A stretch of 64,000 nt of DNA from Siminovitchia fordii DSM 16014 = CIP 108821 (GCF_000374565.1 NZ_KB894686.1:62001-126000), one strand, 5' to 3'; shown: positions 17,333 through 26,702, counted from the first letter of the stretch. Numbers and translations are program-made. Notes: generated by a model from the letters alone, not told the origin.

Positions 17333-18169
17333 ATGAAATTTGGTTGTCATCTTTCCATTCGGGACGGCTACCTTGGAGCTGCCAAAAAAGCTTACGCTAT
17401 GAATGCTGGTTCCTTTCAGTATTTTCCAAAAAACCCCCGGAGCTTATCCGTGAAAGACTATAGCGAGGAGGATGCAGCTTTATGCAGAGTATTTTGCAAA
17501 GAAAAAGGTATATTATCAGTCAGCCATTCTCCTTATCCTACCAGTTTGACTCCTCACAGCGATGAAAAGAAAATTCAAGTGATCGATTCTTTATTGAATG
17601 ATCTGGAGATTACAGAGGCTTGCGGTTCAATTGGGGTTGTCGTTCACTTCGGTAAGCATGCTTCTCACCTCACCCTGCTTGAAAGCTATCAACTCATGAT
17701 CGAATTGCTTGATGAAACTCTTTCAGAATGGGAAGGAGACGCTAAAATATTACTGGAAAATTCAGCTGGGATACCAGGGACAATGGGGACCACTTTAGAA
17801 GAACTTGTACAAATTCGCAGGTTATGTGAGTTTCCTGAGAAAATAGGTTTTTGTCTAGATACGTGCCATGCCTTTTCTTGCGGTTTATGGAATGGAAGCA
17901 ACTGGAACGACGTTTTGGAGAAAGGAGTTGCATTAGGTTACTTCGATCAGTTGGAAGTGATTCATTTCAATAATTCAAAGTATCCTACCGGACAAGGAAA
18001 GGATCGTCATGCACCCATTTTTGGTAAAGGGTGCATAACAGAAGATCAATTTGACCAATTGGTACAAACGCCCGAACTTGCAAAACTCCCATTCATTTTG
18101 GAAACACCAAAAGAGGAAATCCCTCACGAAAAAGAAATACAGATGCTGCAAGAAAAATGGGGGATTTAG
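17333..18169 (+). CDS. nfo: Deoxyribonuclease IV (AP endonuclease, Nfo family)
   Basis: TIM-barrel, three-zinc AP endonuclease of 278 aa. Metal-ligand motifs in order: GCHLS near the start, HFGKHA (about 104), LLENSAG (about 142), CLDTCHAF (about 177), HFNNSK (about 206), KDRHAPIFGKG (about 220) and ETPKEE (about 262). Cuts at abasic sites, which suits its position directly after a glycosylase gene; the pair is very likely one operon (GGAGAGAATGT before the start). Confidence 0.9.
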   Translation: MKFGCHLSIRDGYLGAAKKAYAMNAGSFQYFPKNPRSLSVKDYSEEDAALCRVFCKEKGILSVSHSPYPTSLTPHSDEKKIQVIDSLLNDLEITEACGSIGVVVHFGKHASHLTLLESYQLMIELLDETLSEWEGDAKILLENSAGIPGTMGTTLEELVQIRRLCEFPEKIGFCLDTCHAFSCGLWNGSNWNDVLEKGVALGYFDQLEVIHFNNSKYPTGQGKDRHAPIFGKGCITEDQFDQLVQTPELAKLPFILETPKEEIPHEKEIQMLQEKWGI

Positions 18170-18247
18170 TTTTTACTTATCGTGTCACTGGGATGTAGTA
18201 GATAATTGGTAAATTAGGTAATCGGTTATTTATGGGGGGATATAGCA

Positions 18248-18431
18248 AAAACCCCGTTATTTATGTTGGAAAGGGTAAAACATAGGACTCATTCTGAGAA
18301 AGTAAAAAAGTTTTGAGCAAGGATATTTGAGGGGGTTTATAACGATAATCCAAAGTTTGTTAAAACCCGAACATGCGGAAGAAGTAGTAGCAGTTATAAA
18401 TAAATTTAGCTTGAAATTTTCAATGGAATAG
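18248..18431 (+). pseudogene. Degraded copy of the 77-aa protein gene
   Basis: Translating in two frames recovers KTPLFMLERVK (18248 on), which matches KFKLFILERVK of the intact gene at 15918, then after a frameshift SFEQGYL (about 18309 on) and SLLKPEHAEEVVAVINKF, which matches SLLKPEHVEEVEATMKDF, ending at TAG 18429-18431. The start codon and a middle segment are lost. A tandem-type duplication spanning the two repair genes is likely. Confidence 0.75.
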
Positions 18432-18548
18432 GGGCAGGAATTTGACCTTCTTCTTTGTCTTGTATGTGGATGCTGGAAATCCATATTTATCAATGCTCGT
18501 GAACCATAAATCACTGAAATCCGTTATCTTGCTTTTCTATAATGACGA

Positions 18549-19451
18549 TTATGCAAAAATTTGTCCCCCGTTTACATGAAGTACTTGACCAGTAACGAAG
18601 CGTGAATCATTTGATGCAAGGTAAACGAACGTAGGAGCAACTTCAAATGGCTGGCCCTGGCGATCCATCGGATTGTCCACCGTCGCCACTTGATCGGCCG
18701 AAAAGCTTGATGGAATAAGCGGCGTCCAAATTCGCCCTGGTGCTATTGCATTGACTCTGATTCCTTTGTTTACTAAGTTTCTTGCCAAAGCTCTGGTGAA
18801 GCCAACATTTGCTGCTTTCGTTGCTGTATAATCGATTAACTGATCGTTCCCTTCAAAAGCAACAACAGAAGCAGTATTAATAATTGAACTTCCTGCCTTT
18901 AAGTATTTTAGTGCAGCACGTGTAGTATAAAAGTGAGAGTAAATATTTACTTTAAAAGTGTCATCGAATTGTTCATCTGTAATGTCCAAAAGGCTTAATT
19001 GCTGGAACTGTATCCCCACATGATTACATAAGACGTCCAAGTGTCCAAAAGTTTCAACCGTTTTTTCAACTATATTTTCACAATGGTCTTTGTCCCTTAA
19101 ATCACCTGGGAGCAAAAGACAACGCCTGCCCAATTCTTCGATTCTATTTTTGGTTCGCATGGCATCTTCGTGTTCATCCAAATAAGCAATAGAAACATCT
19201 GCACCTTCTTTGGCAAAAGCTATGGCAGCAGCAGCCCCCATTCCGCTGTCGCCTCCTGTAATCAAAGTAATTTTTCCTTCCAGTTTCCCACTACCCTTAT
19301 AGTACGGATTTTCAATAATGGGTCTTGGCACCATTAAACTTTCCAAACCCGGCTGGCGAAACTGGCGTTGCTCGGGGACAGTGATGGCAACCTCTTCATA
19401 CCTCGTAATTTTTCCGTAATTAGGATACAACGGATATTTTTCTTTAGACAC
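18549..19451 (-). CDS. Short-chain dehydrogenase, YdaD/YhdF-type stress family
   Basis: 300-aa NAD(P)-dependent oxidoreductase. A 50-residue N-terminal extension (KYPLYPNYG...) precedes the Rossmann fold, as in the Bacillus general-stress SDRs YdaD, YhdF and YhxC. Cofactor motif TGGDSGMG (about 66-73), NHVG in the place of NNAG, catalytic YTATK (about 208-212) and an APGRIWTPL loop. Substrate unknown. GTG start with GGAGGAGG upstream. Stress control is typical of relatives, but no clear sigma-B promoter was seen. Confidence 0.85.
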   Translation of the reverse strand: MSKEKYPLYPNYGKITRYEEVAITVPEQRQFRQPGLESLMVPRPIIENPYYKGSGKLEGKITLITGGDSGMGAAAAIAFAKEGADVSIAYLDEHEDAMRTKNRIEELGRRCLLLPGDLRDKDHCENIVEKTVETFGHLDVLCNHVGIQFQQLSLLDITDEQFDDTFKVNIYSHFYTTRAALKYLKAGSSIINTASVVAFEGNDQLIDYTATKAANVGFTRALARNLVNKGIRVNAIAPGRIWTPLIPSSFSADQVATVDNPMDRQGQPFEVAPTFVYLASNDSRFVTGQVLHVNGGQIFA

Positions 19452-19606
19452 CCTAAGTCAAACCTCCTCCATAAAGGATTATCAGCATTACCTTATGTTA
19501 AATGGGCGGCAAATGTGTTTGATGGTGGTGGCGAAGGATAGTGTACAGGCTCGTTTAATGAGCGGCAGCATACGTTAAAAAGAAAAACTTTAGGTGGAAT
19601 AGGTAA

Positions 19607-19777
19607 ATGAAATATTATTACAATCCAGAAGTAAGGTTGTTGTTGATTCCGCAGTCTCGTGAAAAAGAAGAAATGGTTTATGATCATAATGTCCAAACAT
19701 GGAAGGTACCTAAAATAGGGCCAAGACCCCCTTATTATGCTAATCCAAGGTATGTACAGTTTTATCCGGTCATTTAA
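19607..19777 (+). CDS. Small Tyr/Pro-rich protein, 56 aa
   Basis: Starts MKYYYNPEVRLLLIP and ends in a proline- and tyrosine-rich segment (GPRPPYYANPRYVQFYPV). AGGTGG precedes the ATG at a good distance. No transmembrane segment. Composition recalls small spore or coat-associated proteins, but no family was recognised. Confidence 0.5.
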   Translation: MKYYYNPEVRLLLIPQSREKEEMVYDHNVQTWKVPKIGPRPPYYANPRYVQFYPVI

Positions 19778-19959
19778 TTTTCGGATAACACAAGCGATTT
19801 TTCAAAAATCTTTAAATGGAGATTCCATCCGTAAAAACTTTTTTGTCTTTGTAATATGAATTCCTCTAACAGGGGACAACTTCAGTAATGACGCTTTTTT
19901 GGGGGGTAAACCACTCTAAAAAGCTTCGGTATTCTAATCGTATGGATTGTCCGGAACGT

Positions 19960-19988
19960 TTGACAATTTATGAAATACAATATAAAGT
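19960..19988 (+). promoter_or_regulatory. Promoter of the ABC-F leader RNA
   Basis: TTGACA (19960-19965), 17 bp, TAAAGT (19983-19988); a TATAAA at 19981 is an alternative -10 with a 15-bp spacer. It lies where the minus-strand homologue before the LmrB-like gene has TTGACA-17-TATTAT. Confidence 0.7.
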
Positions 19989-20003
19989 GTCAGTAAATAC
20001 ATG

Positions 20004-20236
20004 AACGGAAGGGTGAACCAACTAGATGAAGTACTAATCCTATTTTCGAAAACCTTTAATTGAAGGCATTTTTAAACAGAAGATTTCTGTCTTCTTATTG
20101 TTGCCTTCATTCGGAGTTTTCAGAATAGGATTGGTTTCTAAGTTGAGTGCAAAGGGAGGGGTTTCTCTCTTTTTGCTGTTCACCTTTATTCACGCCTCCT
20201 ATTCTGAATTAAGATAGGGGGCATTTTATGTCCCCG
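20004..20236 (+). ncRNA. Attenuator leader RNA of the ABC-F gene (copy 1)
   Basis: Three mutually exclusive pairings can be read. (1) AATCCTATT at 20036-20044, overlapping the stop of a 3-codon reading frame, pairs with AATAGGATT at 20124-20132 and closes a long irregular hairpin. (2) TTCAGAATAGGA (about 20119-20130) pairs perfectly with TCCTATTCTGAA (20197-20208), an antiterminator. (3) GCCTCCTAT (20194-20202) pairs with ATAGGGGGC (20214-20222), the terminator, followed by ATTTTAT. A ribosome held on the short frame would free arm 20124-20132 for pairing 2 and allow readthrough. A homologous RNA precedes the LmrB-like gene on the other strand. Confidence 0.85.
20026..20037 (+). CDS. Three-codon regulatory upstream frame (MKY)
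   Basis: ATG AAG TAC TAA preceded by GGAAGGGTGA at a normal distance. Its stop codon overlaps the first arm of the leader hairpin. The same frame, with AAC as third codon, is kept in the second copy on the minus strand. Its role as a ribosome-stalling sensor is inferred from the arrangement. Confidence 0.65.
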   Translation: MKY

Positions 20237-20261
20237 GACTATAGAGAATGGGGATGATTGG

Positions 20262-21836
20262 ATGGCTTTATTGGAAGCAACTCACATCAAGCACTACATT
20301 AAAGATCGTTTATTGTTTGATATTGAACATTTGCAAATTGATAAAAATGACCGGATTGGTTTGGTTGGTCGTAACGGCAGCGGGAAGACAACGCTTCTGC
20401 ATATTCTGTCGGGTAAGTCAAAACCTGAACAAGGGACAGTCATAAAGCATGTGACGACTGAGCTTTTGCCGCAGTTGAAAAGGAATGATACAACAAAAAG
20501 CGGCGGTGAGTTGACACAGGAATATATTAATGAGGCGCTTATAAAGAATCCTGAAATCCTGTTTGCTGACGAACCTACGACAAATTTGGATACAGTGCAT
20601 ATTGAATGGGTTGAAAAGAAACTGGATGGATGGAAAGGTGCTTTTGTGATTGTTTCCCATGACCGGGCGTTTTTGGATGCTCTATGTACGAAAATTTGGG
20701 AAATCAATGATGGGGAAATAGTTGAATATAAAGGGAATTATAGCGATTATGCAGAACAAAAAGAATTGGAACAACGTAAAAAGCAATGGGCTTATGAAAA
20801 ATATGAAATGAAGAAAAGACAGTTGGAAGAAGCGCTGAAAGCAAAAGAGGTCAAAGCCGAAAGAGCGACAAAAGCACCGAAAAAGGTGAGTCGATCAGAG
20901 GCGAAAATAACAGGTGCGAAACCGTACTTCGCAAAAAAACAAAAAAAGTTGCAAAAGACAGCAAAAGCAATTGAGACGAGGCTGGAAAAACTGGAAAAAG
21001 TGGAGAAGGTAAAGGAAGTTCCTCCGCTCAGGATGAATCTGCCTCATGAAGATACAATTAAGGGTCGGATTATTCTTCGTGCTGAAAATGTAGCGGGTAT
21101 TATCGGGGACCGCAGACTATGGAACAAAGCGAGTTTTCATATTCGCGGAGGGGATAAACTTGCCATTATCGGCCCAAATGGAAGCGGAAAAACAACGCTC
21201 GTTAAAATGTTGGTCAATGGAGCTGAAGGCATCCAGATTTCTCCGGCAATGAAAATAGGCTACTTTAGCCAGAATTTAAATATATTGGATGTCAAAAGGT
21301 CAATATTGGAAAATGTAAGTTCTACTTCAAAGCAGGATGAAACATTTATTCGAACTGTATTGGCCAGGCTGCATTTTTTTCGGAATGATGTTCATAAACC
21401 GGTTGATGTACTAAGCGGTGGGGAACGTGTAAAAGCTGCTCTTGCTAAAATATTTTTAAGTGATGTCAATACGCTGATTTTAGATGAGCCGACTAATTAC
21501 CTTGATATAGCAGCTGTTAGTGCATTGGAGTTGCTTTTAAAAGAATATGAAGGGACTGTCATGTTCGTTTCACACGACCGACGGCTGATTGAAAGTGTCG
21601 CCACTCGGATTATGTCTATACAAAATGAAAAGATTGAACTGTTTGATGGAACGTATAAACAATTAGAACAGTTTAAACACAAAGAAAACCGAGATTTCCA
21701 GGAAGATCGCCGACTTGTGCTTGAAACGAGAATAACGGAAATATTAAGCCGGTTAAGCGTCGAGCCAAGTTCAGAGCTTGAAAAGGAGTTTCAAAGACTT
21801 TTGGAGGAAAAAAGGAGACTGGACGCGGTCGAGTAA
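20262..21836 (+). CDS. Vga-type ABC-F ribosome protection protein
   Basis: Cytosolic ABC-F ATPase, 524 aa, no membrane segments. NBD1 has GRNGSGKTT, the shortened signature SGGELTQ and FADEPTTNLD; NBD2 has GPNGSGKTT, LSGGERVK and ILDEPTNYLD. A charged linker (about 165-270) forms the drug-displacing arm. N-terminal HIKHYIKDRLL and the KSGGE and linker sequences are very close to Vga(A) of staphylococci, which protects against streptogramin A, lincosamides and pleuromutilins; this spectrum is inferred. The start ATG follows GGGGATGA just after the attenuator terminator. Confidence 0.9.
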   Translation: MALLEATHIKHYIKDRLLFDIEHLQIDKNDRIGLVGRNGSGKTTLLHILSGKSKPEQGTVIKHVTTELLPQLKRNDTTKSGGELTQEYINEALIKNPEILFADEPTTNLDTVHIEWVEKKLDGWKGAFVIVSHDRAFLDALCTKIWEINDGEIVEYKGNYSDYAEQKELEQRKKQWAYEKYEMKKRQLEEALKAKEVKAERATKAPKKVSRSEAKITGAKPYFAKKQKKLQKTAKAIETRLEKLEKVEKVKEVPPLRMNLPHEDTIKGRIILRAENVAGIIGDRRLWNKASFHIRGGDKLAIIGPNGSGKTTLVKMLVNGAEGIQISPAMKIGYFSQNLNILDVKRSILENVSSTSKQDETFIRTVLARLHFFRNDVHKPVDVLSGGERVKAALAKIFLSDVNTLILDEPTNYLDIAAVSALELLLKEYEGTVMFVSHDRRLIESVATRIMSIQNEKIELFDGTYKQLEQFKHKENRDFQEDRRLVLETRITEILSRLSVEPSSELEKEFQRLLEEKRRLDAVE

Positions 21837-21862
21837 CTGGCTGGGCATTCTATAAATCAAAT

Positions 21863-21901
21863 AGAGTCCAATTTGCTCCATATTGTTGCAAATTGGACTC
21901 T
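21863..21901. terminator. Bidirectional terminator hairpin
   Basis: AGAGTCCAATTTGC (21863-21876) pairs perfectly with GCAAATTGGACTCT (21888-21901). It separates the ABC-F gene from the convergent tct genes; the T-tract is weak. Confidence 0.7.
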
Positions 21902-21932
21902 GTTTGAATTCATTTTATGTTAGCACCGAAGA

Positions 21933-22397
21933 TCATAACCCCAACAATCCATCAGGTAATGGAACAATCAATACGTATCGAAACAATACATATAAGGCAG
22001 AGCTTAATATGATGGAAATAAATAATGAATGAATTAGTAATAAGCGGTTGCTTTTAATACTTCTCCCTTTTTGTAGAATCCAGATGGATGCTGTAAGATA
22101 TATGATACTTGCGGGCAAAAAACCAATGAAACTGATGAGGATAACGTAACCGGCCATGCCTGAAGCAATCAGGATGACCTTACGCTTGCGTACATTTTTA
22201 AAATATTCCATGCCTTCTTTTTCAACAAGGCTTTTAAAAAAATAGACAAGGCTCAATATGAACAAAATGATACACACGGTTCTAGGAAAAATATAACTCA
22301 TCTCGGATAAGCCTCTAGTTTCCCAAAGAGCAACAATGGAGATGACAAGAAGTAAGAATGAACTTATCAGATCAATCTTTGATTTATTGGTTATCAC
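21933..22397 (-). CDS. tctB: Tripartite tricarboxylate transporter small subunit TctB
   Basis: 154 aa with four hydrophobic segments, typical of TctB. Works with the large membrane protein TctA and the binding lipoprotein TctC to import tricarboxylates or other organic acids using an ion gradient. Last gene of the tctC-tctA-tctB set, overlapping the end of tctA by 4 bp. As tctA is frameshifted, the system may not work in this strain. Confidence 0.85.
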   Translation of the reverse strand: MITNKSKIDLISSFLLLVISIVALWETRGLSEMSYIFPRTVCIILFILSLVYFFKSLVEKEGMEYFKNVRKRKVILIASGMAGYVILISFIGFLPASIIYLTASIWILQKGRSIKSNRLLLIHSLFISIILSSALYVLFRYVLIVPLPDGLLGL

Positions 22398-23931
22398 CTT
22401 GCGCCACTCGCCTTCTTTTCCGGATAGGGCTCACTTGATTTTTTCTTTCGTTTGGTATTTGCTATCGAAGTAAGCAGGGGGCCTAAGACGGAAATGATAC
22501 ATAAAATAATCAAAACGACAGAGATGGGGCGGGAAAGAAACAAGGAATAGATATTGCCAGAAGCTTTACCCAATAGAAGGGATTGAGTAAGGCCTCTTTC
22601 CGCAATAGGTCCGAGAATAAAACCGAGTACAATCGGGGCAGGATGGAAACCGAAATGTTTCAAGAAAAATGCCAGTATGCCAAATCCTATTAACAGGGCT
22701 ATATCCAATAGGCTGTTTCTGATTGAGTAGGCCCCGATGATTGTCATAAAAACAATTGAGGGGGCCAGAATGTAATTAGGCACGGATAGAATCTTTCCGA
22801 TATATTTCGATCCGATTAATCCGAAAATGAACATGATCACGTTAGCAATAATAAACCCGATTAAAAAAGTATAGACCAAGCCTGATTGCTCTTTCATCAG
22901 ATTCGGCCCCGGCATAATACCTTGCATCATTAAAGCGCCAAGAATGATAGCAGCCGGCGGAGACCCCGGAATCCCCAATGATAGAAGAGGGACTAAAGAA
23001 CCGCCGACTTCTGCATTATTGGATGTTTCCGCCGCCATCACCCCATCGATATTCCCCTTTCCAAACGATTGTTTGTCTTTTGAGAATTGACAGCTGCATC
23101 ATAAGATAATAAAGCGGCTACATTTCCACCGGCTCCGGGGATGATTCCGACAATAATTCCTATAATGGAGGAACGTAGAATAAAGAACGGCTTTTTTACA
23201 AGGTAGAAAAAGATCTTCTTGATTACAGCTTTCTCTTTTTTTACAGATTGCCGGGTTTTCACTTCATTTTCGATCATGGAAATGACTTCAGGTATGCAAA
23301 AGAAGGCAATTAAAATGACAACCATATCCAATCCTGACTGTAGGCTTGAAAAACCGAAGGTAAATCTTGATTCTCCTCCGACAGGTGATATTCCGATTGT
23401 ACCCAAAAGCAGTCCTATGCATCCTCCAATTAATCCCTTTAATAATGTACCGGAGGAAAGGGTAGAAATCATGGTTAAGCCAAGCATAGCCACCCAAAAA
23501 TATTCCGAAGGGCCAAAGTTCAGAGCCCACTTTGCCAATATGGGTGTCATGAATAAGAGAGCGAAACCGCCAATAATCCCCCCAACTCCCGAACTCATAG
23601 CCGCCATGATTAATGCATGGGAGGCTTTCCCTTTTTGCGCTAAAGGGTAGCCATCGAAGGTCGTCGCAATTGCCGAAGGAGTTCCAGGAGTATTGATTAG
23701 AATCGCTGAAATGCACCCTCCATAGATTCCACCAACATACAAACCTCCCATTGTAATGAGGGAAGTTTCAGGCTGCATGGTAAATGTAAAGGGCAATAGG
23801 AGAGCAAGTGCCATTGTTGCAGTCAAGCCGGGTAAAGCCCCCACTATGATACCGATAAGCACACCGAGACATAACAGAAGGATATTCATTGGCTCTGTTA
23901 ATGAGCTGATAATATATGGAAAAGAGTCCAT
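22394..23931 (-). pseudogene. tctA: TctA large membrane subunit, frameshifted
   Basis: Two adjacent frames together give a full-length TctA (297 plus 215 residues). The first has GIIVGALPGLTATMALALLLP and GIIPGAGGNVAALL; the second resumes with NNAEVGGSLVPLLSLGIPGSP. Around 23060-23075 the first frame drifts into NRLERGISMG and stops, while the alternative frame reads KQSFGKGNIDGVMAAE, the expected continuation. One missing A in the run ACAAACAATCG would explain it. Either an inactivating mutation or a sequencing error; both halves are otherwise undamaged, so the change is recent. Confidence 0.85.
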
Positions 23932-23976
23932 TCATTTGCCTCCTTATTTAGGGGCACTTCACTTCAAAGGTATTTA

Positions 23977-24933
23977 CTATTGATACATGCTTTTGTATTC
24001 TTCAGTTTTCATTTCAATATATTTTAAAGATTCCTTGTGTCCCATCATTTTGGGCTCAAATCCTTCTTTATACATTTGATCCTTTACACCCGGTTCTTCC
24101 AATATGTCCAAAAAGGCCCTTTCTAAAGCTTTGATTACCTTTGGATCAGTTCCGGAGGGGACGGCTATTCCGCGGTCTATGGAAGCAGTCATATGATATC
24201 CGGCTTCTTTAAATGTCGGGATGTCAGGCATAGGCTCAAATGTTTCTTCAGATCCGATCGCCAGGATTTTCATATCTTCCGTGTAGGTTAATAAATCACT
24301 TGAGTTTGCCAAAATTGCCTCTGTATTTCCACCAAGAAAAGCTTGCACAGAGGGACCTGCACCATCAAAAGGAACATATTGCATCTCGATTCCCGCTAAT
24401 TCCTGTAATCGTAAAAATGCCATATGATGACCTGTATGATTCCCGGAGCCAGCTACTGTAATTTTTCCGGGCGAAGCCTTTGCTTTCTGTACCAGTTGTT
24501 CCAAAGTCTGAATATCACTGTCTTTGGAAACCGCGATGGCAATGGGCGTTGCTTGGAAAATCGCTATTGGAATAATCTCCTCTGTTTTATAACCGGTGTC
24601 TTTGTTGGCCAATGGCTGAAGAATGATATGTGGAATATTGATCCCTGCAAGAAAATATCCGTCTGGTTTTTTGTTGACTAATTCGCTCCAACCCACTGAG
24701 CCCCCGCCGCCCGGTTTATATTGTATGACGATTTTTTGACCCAACTGCTTTTCAAGATAGGGCTGCTGGCGCCGGGCTTCAACATCCGATTGTCCACCCG
24801 GTTCAAATGGAATACTGTATGTGATGGATTTATCAGGATAAGAATTTGATTGTTCTTTAGCAGGAGCGGAACATGACGCCAACATGAGCACAATAAAAAC
24901 CGCTGACATAAAGATGGAAATTTTTCTTTTCAC
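23977..24933 (-). CDS. tctC: Tripartite tricarboxylate transporter binding lipoprotein TctC
   Basis: 318-aa extracytoplasmic solute-binding lipoprotein. Signal peptide with lipobox LASC (cleavage before about Cys21), then the BugT-type fold with FEPGGQSDVEAR and YKPGGGGSVGW near the ligand site. Captures a carboxylate and passes it to TctAB. AGGAGGGAAGC precedes the ATG. First gene of the tctCAB set; no two-component regulator was found beside it. Confidence 0.9.
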   Translation of the reverse strand: MKRKISIFMSAVFIVLMLASCSAPAKEQSNSYPDKSITYSIPFEPGGQSDVEARRQQPYLEKQLGQKIVIQYKPGGGGSVGWSELVNKKPDGYFLAGINIPHIILQPLANKDTGYKTEEIIPIAIFQATPIAIAVSKDSDIQTLEQLVQKAKASPGKITVAGSGNHTGHHMAFLRLQELAGIEMQYVPFDGAGPSVQAFLGGNTEAILANSSDLLTYTEDMKILAIGSEETFEPMPDIPTFKEAGYHMTASIDRGIAVPSGTDPKVIKALERAFLDILEEPGVKDQMYKEGFEPKMMGHKESLKYIEMKTEEYKSMYQ

Positions 24934-25789
24934 AAGCTTCCCTCCTGTTATTGGCCTGAAGAAAAATAGACTGGCGGTAAGTCTTACTTATTGTATTCAG
25001 CTCGATCTTTGTCCCATTACACCGGAAAAAAGAGATTGGGCCATCGTATAAAAATCATTATTAAAAAAGGAAACATGATGATGAGTTTAAACAAGAAGAC
25101 ATCTTTTTGGCATGGGGAGAAGCAAAAAACTTGCTGAGTATGAAGCTTACATTCAAATCGTGAAGAACTGGACAAGAACCGCAAAGTCCAAAGTAACTGT
25201 GGCAAAGCGCCGGTGAAGGAGGGGCGGGGTCCGGGAATTAGATGAAGACAAATTTTGGAACATATTCAAATAAATTGGAACTCGAAGAACCATCAGGGGG
25301 CTGGAGGAAGCTTTCCTGTAAAAAAATTAATGGTCTCATAAGAAAAAGTTATATTAAGAACTCATGCGAACCTACTTCCGAAAAATGTCAGGGGAAAGTA
25401 CGAGGCTTCATTTAATGGTATCCTTTTCTCAGTTGGTAGTTAATGTCTCTTATCACGTTCTCAAATTCTCAAATTCTCAAATTCGTTATCTAGTATCTAT
25501 GAATTTGAGATTGAGTAAGAACTTTTTGCCGTGTGGAGCATTTTTTGTATAATGAATTCCATTTTAGCACCCCATTCATCTTTGATGTCTATATCACTTA
25601 TATTAGAATATAGGAACGCAAGGGTTGATATGAATGGAGGGAGCCTTGGAACTTATTGTTGAGGGACACTTGTCTTAAATATTTTTTTTTCAGTATAATC
25701 GAAAGAAGATTAAAAAATGTTGAGTGAAATGTGCGGATTATAGCCATTTTGGAGGAGAACGGGAATAAAAAATAGCAAAGGAGAATGGT
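24934..25789. other. 856-bp gap with coding remnants
   Basis: No intact gene. Around 25080-25215 on the plus strand, short frames such as EDIFLAWGEAKNLL and, in another frame, AYIQIVKNWTRTAKSKVTV look like pieces of a decayed gene, family not recognised. A short tandem repeat lies at 25459-25484. Otherwise AT-rich with no clear promoter. Confidence 0.4.
25459..25484. repeat. 8-bp tandem repeat, three copies
   Basis: TTCTCAAA repeated three times, then TT, inside the gap after tctC. Too short for a coding or CRISPR repeat; a slippage tract. Confidence 0.7.
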
Positions 25790-26325
25790 ATGATTATTAG
25801 GAAAGTCCAAAAGCGAGATGTCGGTAAGTTGGAGACATTTTTTAAAATTTGCTTAGCGGATTTGGTGAAAAGGGAAAGCAAAGAGCTTGACCTGATTGAA
25901 GAAGAGGTTGATCAATTAAATCGCATTGTAAAGGAAAGTCTGGCTGACTCAAAAATCGCTTTTTTTTTGTTGGGGAGTTAAATGGCCAAATTGTCGGAAC
26001 GATAGCATTGACAAAGCCCAATCGTGTAATCTCTGAAAATATAAGAACTGAGTCTGATGTATTTGAGATTTCCAGTGTTTATGTACACCCTGATTATCAA
26101 CGTCAAGGTATTGGACAATACTTGTATCAACATATAAAAACAGAACTTATACGGATGGGAAAGGTGAAATATTACTTGGATGCAGGATTTTCAAGCTCCC
26201 AACAATATTGGGTTCAGCAATTGGGAAACCCTTCGTTTAGATTGAAAGATTATTGGGGTGAAGGGGAGGATCATTTTATTTGGATTAGAAGTGTACAGGA
26301 TGGGAACGGAAATGAAAAATCCTGA
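25790..26325 (+). pseudogene. GNAT acetyltransferase, frameshifted in a T9 run
   Basis: The first frame (MIIRKVQKRDVGKLETFF..., 63 codons) ends soon after a run of nine Ts at about 25969. The next frame continues the same domain: GQIVGTIALTKPN, then SSVYVHPDYQRQGIGQYL, the acetyl-CoA-binding motif, ending at 26325. One more T would restore a single protein of about 178 aa. AAAGGAG precedes the start. Substrate not predictable. It may be a mutation, a slippage switch or a sequencing error. Confidence 0.8.
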
Positions 26326-26343
26326 ATAAAAAACATCTAACTG

Positions 26344-26372
26344 TTGACAATTATTTGAAAAGGGTGATAATA
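26344..26372 (+). promoter_or_regulatory. Promoter of the bmrCD leader
   Basis: TTGACA (26344-26349), 16-17 bp, GATAAT/ATAATA (26366-26372). Starts a leader of about 360 nt before bmrC. Confidence 0.75.
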
Positions 26373-26449
26373 TGCAATAACACTGAATATTTTTGCAGTA
26401 AAACAATGGCAGCTTGAAAGGGCGCCGATGTTTAAAGGAGAATTGGATA

Positions 26450-26524
26450 ATGCTTTTCCGCACTACGTACATAGTTTCGTCTAATTTCATACATTGTCCA
26501 TGCCTGTTAACTGCATACTTTTGA
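26450..26524 (+). CDS. Leader peptide of bmrCD, 24 aa
   Basis: Begins MLFRTTYIVSSNF and ends LLTAYF, with AAAGGAG 9 bp before the ATG. GCATAC within its last codons (26513-26518) can pair with GGTATG at 26542-26547, so a ribosome stalled near the end would change folding before the downstream terminator. Position and logic fit the BmrB leader known for B. subtilis bmrCD, though the peptide sequence differs in length. Confidence 0.65.
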   Translation: MLFRTTYIVSSNFIHCPCLLTAYF

Positions 26525-26601
26525 TTTACAACATTATAAAAGGTATGGGTATACTTCTATACCCGATTTAAGATGCATACTCATGGAGGGTATGCGTTTT
26601 T
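26513..26601 (+). terminator. Attenuator hairpins and terminator of bmrCD
   Basis: GGGTATA/TATACCC with a CTTC loop (26547-26564), then GCATACTC (26575-26582) with GGGTATGC (26588-26595) and TTTTTT, an intrinsic terminator. GCATAC occurs twice and GGTATG/GGGTATG twice in order, so alternative pairings (first with first, or first GGTATG with second GCATAC) give terminating and antiterminating folds. Confidence 0.75.
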
Positions 26602-26645
26602 TACTGGTATTTTTTAGTGAATTTGACAAAAAGGAGTAGATGAAT

Positions 26646-26702
26646 ATGACCAAAAGTCAAATGAGAAAGTTATTTAGAAATAAACTCTATGATAGCGGGT
26701 AG
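26646..26702 (+). CDS. Second short leader frame before bmrC, 18 aa
   Basis: MTKSQMRKLFRNKLYDSG, preceded by AAGGAG, between the terminator and bmrC. Basic, no known family. It could couple translation to bmrC or be a vestige of a longer BmrB-like frame. Confidence 0.45.
   Translation: MTKSQMRKLFRNKLYDSG

Noticed and set aside
20248-20445. 65-aa frame beginning MGMIGWLYW before the ABC-F gene
   Set aside because: Out-of-frame reading of the ABC-F start region; the ABC-F protein begins MALLEATHIKHY as in Vga proteins.
24240-24681. Plus-strand frames inside tctC
   Set aside because: Antisense shadows, unlikely composition, no ribosome-binding sites.
25459-25484. CRISPR-like repeat
   Set aside because: Units are 8 bp and contiguous with no spacers; no cas genes in the window.
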